64,000 nt of DNA from VAZQ01 sp046733355 (GTDB lineage: Bacteria > Pseudomonadota > Alphaproteobacteria > Rhizobiales > Xanthobacteraceae): NCBI GenBank assembly GCA_046733355.1, contig JBKPOZ010000010.1, positions 88,651 through 152,650 of the forward strand. The letters are read 5' to 3'. Both the position numbers and the translations under genes were made by a program. Shown piece by piece: positions 60,390 through 64,000 of the stretch. The notes below the pieces were generated by a model. The model made no database searches. It was not told the DNA's origin and saw only the letters and a program-made list of their open reading frames with translations. Position 1 is the first letter of the stretch; each line of letters starts with the position of its first letter.

Positions 60390-61265
60390 CTAGCGCCCGA
60401 GCAGGCCTGCCGGCCGGAACGCGAGCGTGAGCAGCAGCACGCCGAAGGACACCGCCGGAGCCCATGAGGGGCCGTAGAATTGCGAGGTGAAACTTTCGAG
60501 AATGCCGAGCAGCATGGCGCCGATGAGCGTGCCGGGCAGGCTGCCCAATCCGCCAAGCACGCAAATGGCAAAAACGCGGCCGATATATTCCCGTCCTACC
60601 GAGGGCTCGACCGGCTGAATGATGATCAGCAGCGCGCCGGCGACCGCGGTGGTTGCGATGGAAATGCCGAAGGCGACGCGCTTGATGCGGGTGGGGGAGG
60701 CCGCCATCAGGCGCAGCGCGAGCTGATCCTGCGCCACTGCCGAAATGGCGCGGCCGATGAACGTGTGTGACAGAAACAGCTGCAGCCCGAGAAACAGCGC
60801 GAGCGATACCAGGCACGGGACCAGCATCCGCAGCGGCAAATCGATCGGCCCGAAATGCCAGCTCGGCCCGATATACCATGCTTCGACGTAGCGGTAGTCG
60901 ACGCCGAACTCCATGATCAGTATCACTTCGGTCACGAACAACAAGCCAAAGAAGAATGAGAGGCCGCGCAACGACTCCTGGCCGTATTTTTCGAACGACT
61001 CGTAGTAGATCTGATAGACTGCGGCGCCCAGCAGATAGAACGCCGGCATCGTGAGAATGCTGATCAGAATGGGATCGAGCCCGAAACTGGCATTGATGAT
61101 GTAGGCGATATAGGAGCCGATGATGATGAAGGCCGGGTGGGCGATGTTGACGATGTCGAGAATGCCGAACGAGATCGAGATGCCGACGGTGACGGCGGCA
61201 TAGAAGCCGCCAAGCAGAATCCCGGCGATCACCGCATTGAGCAGCAGATCGAGACTGAGTCCCAC
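60390..61265 (-). CDS. livH: branched-chain amino-acid-type ABC transporter permease LivH
   Basis: 291 residues from GTG 61265 (GGTTGGGGG upstream); TTG 61280 is a weaker alternative. Eight helices with LLGGFYAAVTVGISISFGILDIVNIAHPAFIIIGSY, the LivH start signature, GRAISAVAQDQLALRLMAA (ATPase contact), and AICVLGGLGSLPGTLIGAMLLG. First gene of livHMGF. A P4 repeat and a cupin gene lie upstream. Confidence 0.92.
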   Translation of the reverse strand: MGLSLDLLLNAVIAGILLGGFYAAVTVGISISFGILDIVNIAHPAFIIIGSYIAYIINASFGLDPILISILTMPAFYLLGAAVYQIYYESFEKYGQESLRGLSFFFGLLFVTEVILIMEFGVDYRYVEAWYIGPSWHFGPIDLPLRMLVPCLVSLALFLGLQLFLSHTFIGRAISAVAQDQLALRLMAASPTRIKRVAFGISIATTAVAGALLIIIQPVEPSVGREYIGRVFAICVLGGLGSLPGTLIGAMLLGILESFTSQFYGPSWAPAVSFGVLLLTLAFRPAGLLGR

Positions 61266-61359
61266 CGGCCGTGCCCCCAACCGCGTTGCGCGAGAGCGCG
61301 CAACATTATTTGCAGCCAGTGTGCAGGAAGGGCAGGCCCTTGGCTAGCCCAATGCTCGC

Positions 61360-61462
61360 CGTCATTCCGGGACGCCGCGCAGCGGCGAGCCCGGAATCCA
61401 TAACCTCAGGACTGGGATTATGGATTCCGGCTCTCGGCCTGGCGGCCTCCGCCGGAATGACG
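61360..61462. repeat. palindromic repeat type P4, copy 4
   Basis: CGTCATTCCGGGACGCCGCG...GAGCCCGGAATCCATAACC and ATTATGGATTCCGGCTCTCGG...GCCGGAATGACG, between the cupin gene and livH. Confidence 0.87.
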
Positions 61463-61475
61463 ATGCCGAGCGAAA

Positions 61476-61925
61476 CTAAGCCGCGGCGCGGGGGCGCACG
61501 CCGTGGGGAAGCGGCATCGGCTTGTTGGCGCTTTGCAGGAATTCTACGGTCATGAAGATCATTTCGCGATCGCCGATATTTTCCAGATCGTGCACCTTGA
61601 ATTGCCCGGGACCGTACGTCTCGTGCCGGGTCTCGCCCGGTGCGTAGGAGTATTCCACGGTGGTGCCGTCGTGCACGTGCTGGCGACCGCGGCCGCCATT
61701 CACGCTCGTCCAGAAATAATCGAGCACGTGGCGATGAAAACCGACGCGCTCGCCGGGCTGCAGCCTGATCATCCACACGCGCGTGCGGTCGCTCTCGGAA
61801 AGGAGCTCGGTTCCGACGCACGGATTGGGATTTTTGCTCTCCCGCTCGAATTCCGCGGCAATGGCCGGTGGCCAGGCCGAGCGGTCCGAGCTTTCCGTGC
61901 GCTTGTCGACCATCGTCAAAGCCAT
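61476..61925 (-). CDS. cupin-domain protein
   Basis: 149 residues, one cupin fold: RVWMIRLQPGERVGFHRHVLDYFW supplies the metal His pair and Tyr; QHVHDGTTVEYSYAPGETRHET continues the second motif; NIGDREMIFMTVEFLQS ends the barrel. Cupins of this size are metal-dependent sensors or enzymes; function unknown. GGAGG five bases before ATG 61925. Same strand as livHMGF but separated by a repeat; divergent from the monooxygenase. Confidence 0.82.
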   Translation of the reverse strand: MALTMVDKRTESSDRSAWPPAIAAEFERESKNPNPCVGTELLSESDRTRVWMIRLQPGERVGFHRHVLDYFWTSVNGGRGRQHVHDGTTVEYSYAPGETRHETYGPGQFKVHDLENIGDREMIFMTVEFLQSANKPMPLPHGVRPRAAA

Positions 61926-61993
61926 GGCGTACCTCCGATTTGCTCCTGATAATATAGCACCTCGTTACAGTCAGAAACAGGCGGGATCGGCGC

Positions 61994-63208
61994 TTGCGCA
62001 ACACTAATGGCCGCGCGCTCGTGATCGGCGGCTCGATGAGCGGCCTCCTGGCCGGACTGCTGCTGCGCCGAGCGGGGTGGCAAGTCGATATTTTCGAACG
62101 TGTCGAGGGCGAACTCGCCGGGCGCGGTGCTGGCATCGTCGCGCAGCCGGATCTCATCGCCACCCTGGCGCGCATTGGCATTGAGACCGCCGGTCTCGGT
62201 GTCGAGATCACGACGCGAAAAATTCTCGATCCTGCAGGACGCGTGACCAACAAATTTGACTGTCCGCAGGTGCTCACTGCGTGGGAACGCGTGTACCGCG
62301 CACTGCGCGATCAATTTCCCTCTGCGCACTATCACCGCGGGCGGGGACTGACCCAGTTCACGCAAACGAGCAGTTCCGTCATTGCCCATTTTGGTGCAGG
62401 CGAGAGCGAGCGCGGAGAGTTGCTGGTCGGTGCCGACGGGCTTCGTTCAACCGTGCGCCACCAGTGCCTGCCGCAACTCACGCCGCTCTATGCGGGTTAC
62501 GTCGCCTGGCGAGCGCTGCTGCCGGAAGCGGCATTCCCGCCGGATATCCACGGCGAGCTGTTTGAATACATGACTTTTTGCCTGCCGCCGGGCGAGCAGT
62601 TTTTGGGTTATCCGATCGCCGGCCCGGATAACGATCTGCGCCGCGGCCATCGGCGCTACAACATCGTCTGGTATCGGCCGGCTGATGAGGCCACTGAGCT
62701 GCAAGCGCTGCTTACCGACGAGAGCGGCACCTATCACGGCATTTCGATTCCTCCGCCGCTCATTCGCACATCGGCGAGTGCCGCCATGCGCAGTGACGCC
62801 GAGCGGCTCCTCGCGCCGCAATTCCGCGCGCTTGTGCGCATGATCGGCGAGCCGATCCTGCAGCCGATCTACGACCTGGAAACGCCGCGCATGGCATTCG
62901 GCCGCGTTGCAATCACGGGCGATGCGGCCTTCGTGGCGCGACCGCATGTGGCCGCAGGCGTCGCGAAGGCCGCGGACGATGCGGCCGCGCTCGTCGCGGC
63001 GCTCGCGCGCGACGAGGTGGAGCCAGCGCTGCGCCGCTTCGAGGCCGCGCGCCTGCCGGTAGGCCGACGTATCATCGAGCGCGCGCGGCATCTGGGCAGC
63101 TATCTGCAGGCCTCGCAGAGCGTGGAGGAGCGCGCACGCTCGCAGCGCCACAGCATTCCGGAAGCCGTGCTGGCGGAAACCGCGGTGCTCGATTTCCTCC
63201 GCGCTTGA
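61994..63208 (+). CDS. FAD-dependent aromatic monooxygenase (2,6-dihydroxypyridine hydroxylase-like)
   Basis: 404 residues from a TTG at 61994. FAD fingerprint VIGGSMSGLLAGLLLRRAGW; DG motif LLVGADGLRSTVRHQ; GD motif AITGDAAFVARPHVAAGVAKAADDAAAL. The GGSMSG opening and the RPHVAAGVAKAADDA form match 2,6-dihydroxypyridine 3-monooxygenase and relatives, which hydroxylate N-heteroaromatic phenols with NADH. A cupin is divergent, and a beta-hydroxyacid dehydrogenase lies on the opposite strand downstream, so a small aromatic-catabolic set is possible but unproven. Confidence 0.85.
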   Translation: MRNTNGRALVIGGSMSGLLAGLLLRRAGWQVDIFERVEGELAGRGAGIVAQPDLIATLARIGIETAGLGVEITTRKILDPAGRVTNKFDCPQVLTAWERVYRALRDQFPSAHYHRGRGLTQFTQTSSSVIAHFGAGESERGELLVGADGLRSTVRHQCLPQLTPLYAGYVAWRALLPEAAFPPDIHGELFEYMTFCLPPGEQFLGYPIAGPDNDLRRGHRRYNIVWYRPADEATELQALLTDESGTYHGISIPPPLIRTSASAAMRSDAERLLAPQFRALVRMIGEPILQPIYDLETPRMAFGRVAITGDAAFVARPHVAAGVAKAADDAAALVAALARDEVEPALRRFEAARLPVGRRIIERARHLGSYLQASQSVEERARSQRHSIPEAVLAETAVLDFLRA

Positions 63209-63218
63209 GCCGGCGCCG

Positions 63219-63286
63219 CGTAGCCCGCGTGAGCGGAGCGACATGCGGGGGAACACCCCGGGTTTCGCTCCGCTCACCCGGGCTAC
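63219..63286. repeat. palindromic repeat type P2, copy 9
   Basis: CGTAGCCCGCGTGAGCGG ... CGCTCACCCGGGCTAC, between the convergent monooxygenase and dehydrogenase genes. Confidence 0.87.
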
Positions 63287-63290
63287 AGCT

Positions 63291-64000
63291 TCAGCGCTTG
63301 CGCCGGCGTTTTAGTCCCGCGGCTTTTTCCAGCACGGCGCAGACCGCAGCAGTGTCCTGATCGCCATAACCGGTTCGCACCGCCTCGTCGTAGATCGGGA
63401 CCGTGGCGTCGAACAATGGCGTGGGGCAGCGCAGCGCGCGCGCGAACTCGCCGATCACCGCCATGTCCTTCTGCCAGACGGAAACCTTCATGGTGGCGCC
63501 CTGGTAACGGTCTTTCACCATCATGGGCGCGCGCAGCTCGAACACGCGCGAGTTGCCGGCGCCGGTGCTCACCATCTCGAACACTGTCTGCGGATCGAGC
63601 CCGGCCTTGAGCCCGAGCACCATCGCTTCCGCGCTCGCGACGTTATGGATCGCGACCAACAGGTTCGCCACGTATTTCATCCGGCTGCCATTGCCGCAAA
63701 CGCCGAGATCATGCGCTGCGCGGGAGAAGCCGGCGAACAAAGGACGCAGCCTGCGGATGACCGCGCTGTCCCCGCTCGCATAGATGACGAGATCCTTCGT
63801 GCGCGCCTGCGCGCCCGTGCCGCTCACCGGGCAGTCCAGCATGATATGTCCATGCCGGCGCAGCGCGCGTTCCGCCTTCAGCTTGTCCGCGAGCCCAAAT
63901 GTGCTCGCCTCCACGATCACGCGCGGCGAAAGCCGCGCCGCATTGATCGCTGCCGTGGTCCGTTCGAGCGCTGCAGGCTTGGGCAGGCTGGTGATGATGG
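63291..64000 (-). CDS. beta-hydroxyacid dehydrogenase (3-hydroxyisobutyrate dehydrogenase-like), 5' end outside
   Basis: The 3' 236 codons, open to the window edge. Begins in the Rossmann domain (TSLPKPAALERTTAAI, VIVEASTFG), then LDCPVSGTGAQARTKDLVIYASGD (the family DAPVSGG motif with Asp-Cys-Pro), the catalytic Lys segment GNGSRMKYVANLLVAIHNVASAEAMVLGLKAGLD, and SVWQKDMAVIGEFAR. NAD(P)-dependent; acts on small beta-hydroxyacids or, in some members, pathway intermediates. The nucleotide-binding GxGxxG and start lie past 64000. Confidence 0.88.
   Translation of the reverse strand, partial: IITSLPKPAALERTTAAINAARLSPRVIVEASTFGLADKLKAERALRRHGHIMLDCPVSGTGAQARTKDLVIYASGDSAVIRRLRPLFAGFSRAAHDLGVCGNGSRMKYVANLLVAIHNVASAEAMVLGLKAGLDPQTVFEMVSTGAGNSRVFELRAPMMVKDRYQGATMKVSVWQKDMAVIGEFARALRCPTPLFDATVPIYDEAVRTGYGDQDTAAVCAVLEKAAGLKRRRKR

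Overview
The window looks like chromosome of a GC-rich alphaproteobacterium of the order Hyphomicrobiales, probably near Bradyrhizobium/Xanthobacteraceae. The reasons are a hopanoid cluster (hpnBCDEF, hpnH, hpnN), phasins behind matches to the Bradyrhizobium PhaR motif, a His tRNA of the alphaproteobacterial type (no encoded G-1, A73), and many short palindromic repeats. The genus call is inference; no rRNA or other marker is present.

Layout. 1-2000: 5' part of a D-tartrate dehydratase-like enolase gene, then two phasin genes and a terminator. 2061-13723: tRNA-His, ispA, then hpnB-hpnC-hpnD-hpnE-shc as an overlapping operon (farnesyl diphosphate to squalene to hopene), a small GIY-YIG gene, hpnH (minus strand) and divergent hpnN. 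This covers precursor supply, cyclisation, side-chain start and lipid transport; hpnG is not in the window. 13744-18643: small membrane proteins, a PcaB-like lyase, hicB with a hicA remnant, and an S9 peptidase. 18650-20330: a small accessory patch with a 110-bp IS3-like inverted-repeat remnant, a zinc-ribbon protein and a DpnI-family endonuclease gene broken by one missing base. 20333-31413: a solute-binding protein, uvrB, an outer-membrane barrel, lnt, an alpha/beta hydrolase, an ICMT-like methyltransferase and small secreted proteins. 31719-47110: two glutathione transferases, an intradiol dioxygenase, a DUF1800/DUF1501 pair with one frameshift in each gene, a DUF2330/NqrB-like pair, a PQQ sugar dehydrogenase, a PhyH/EctD-like dioxygenase, an aspartate aminotransferase and an EF-G-like GTPase. 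47111-48073: msrP. 48191-53693: a D-arabinose lipid-donor locus (dprE1, dprE2, a GT-C-like membrane protein, and a divergent HAD-UbiA fusion). 54508-57467: tctCBA. 57986-61265: livHMGF. 61476-64000: a cupin, an FAD monooxygenase and the 3' part of a beta-hydroxyacid dehydrogenase.

The most notable system is the decaprenylphosphoryl-arabinose-type locus, which is known from mycobacteria and from a few proteobacterial Nod-factor or pilin arabinosylation loci. Here no acceptor gene is visible. A second theme is the palindromic repeats: eight sequence types and about 24 copies. One copy is inserted inside another, and several lie flush against genes so that they supply the stop codon. Three genes (DpnI-like, DUF1800, DUF1501) each carry a single small indel in a simple-sequence run, so sequencing error and real decay must be told apart. 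All calls come from reading the sequence and recalling families; no database search was run.
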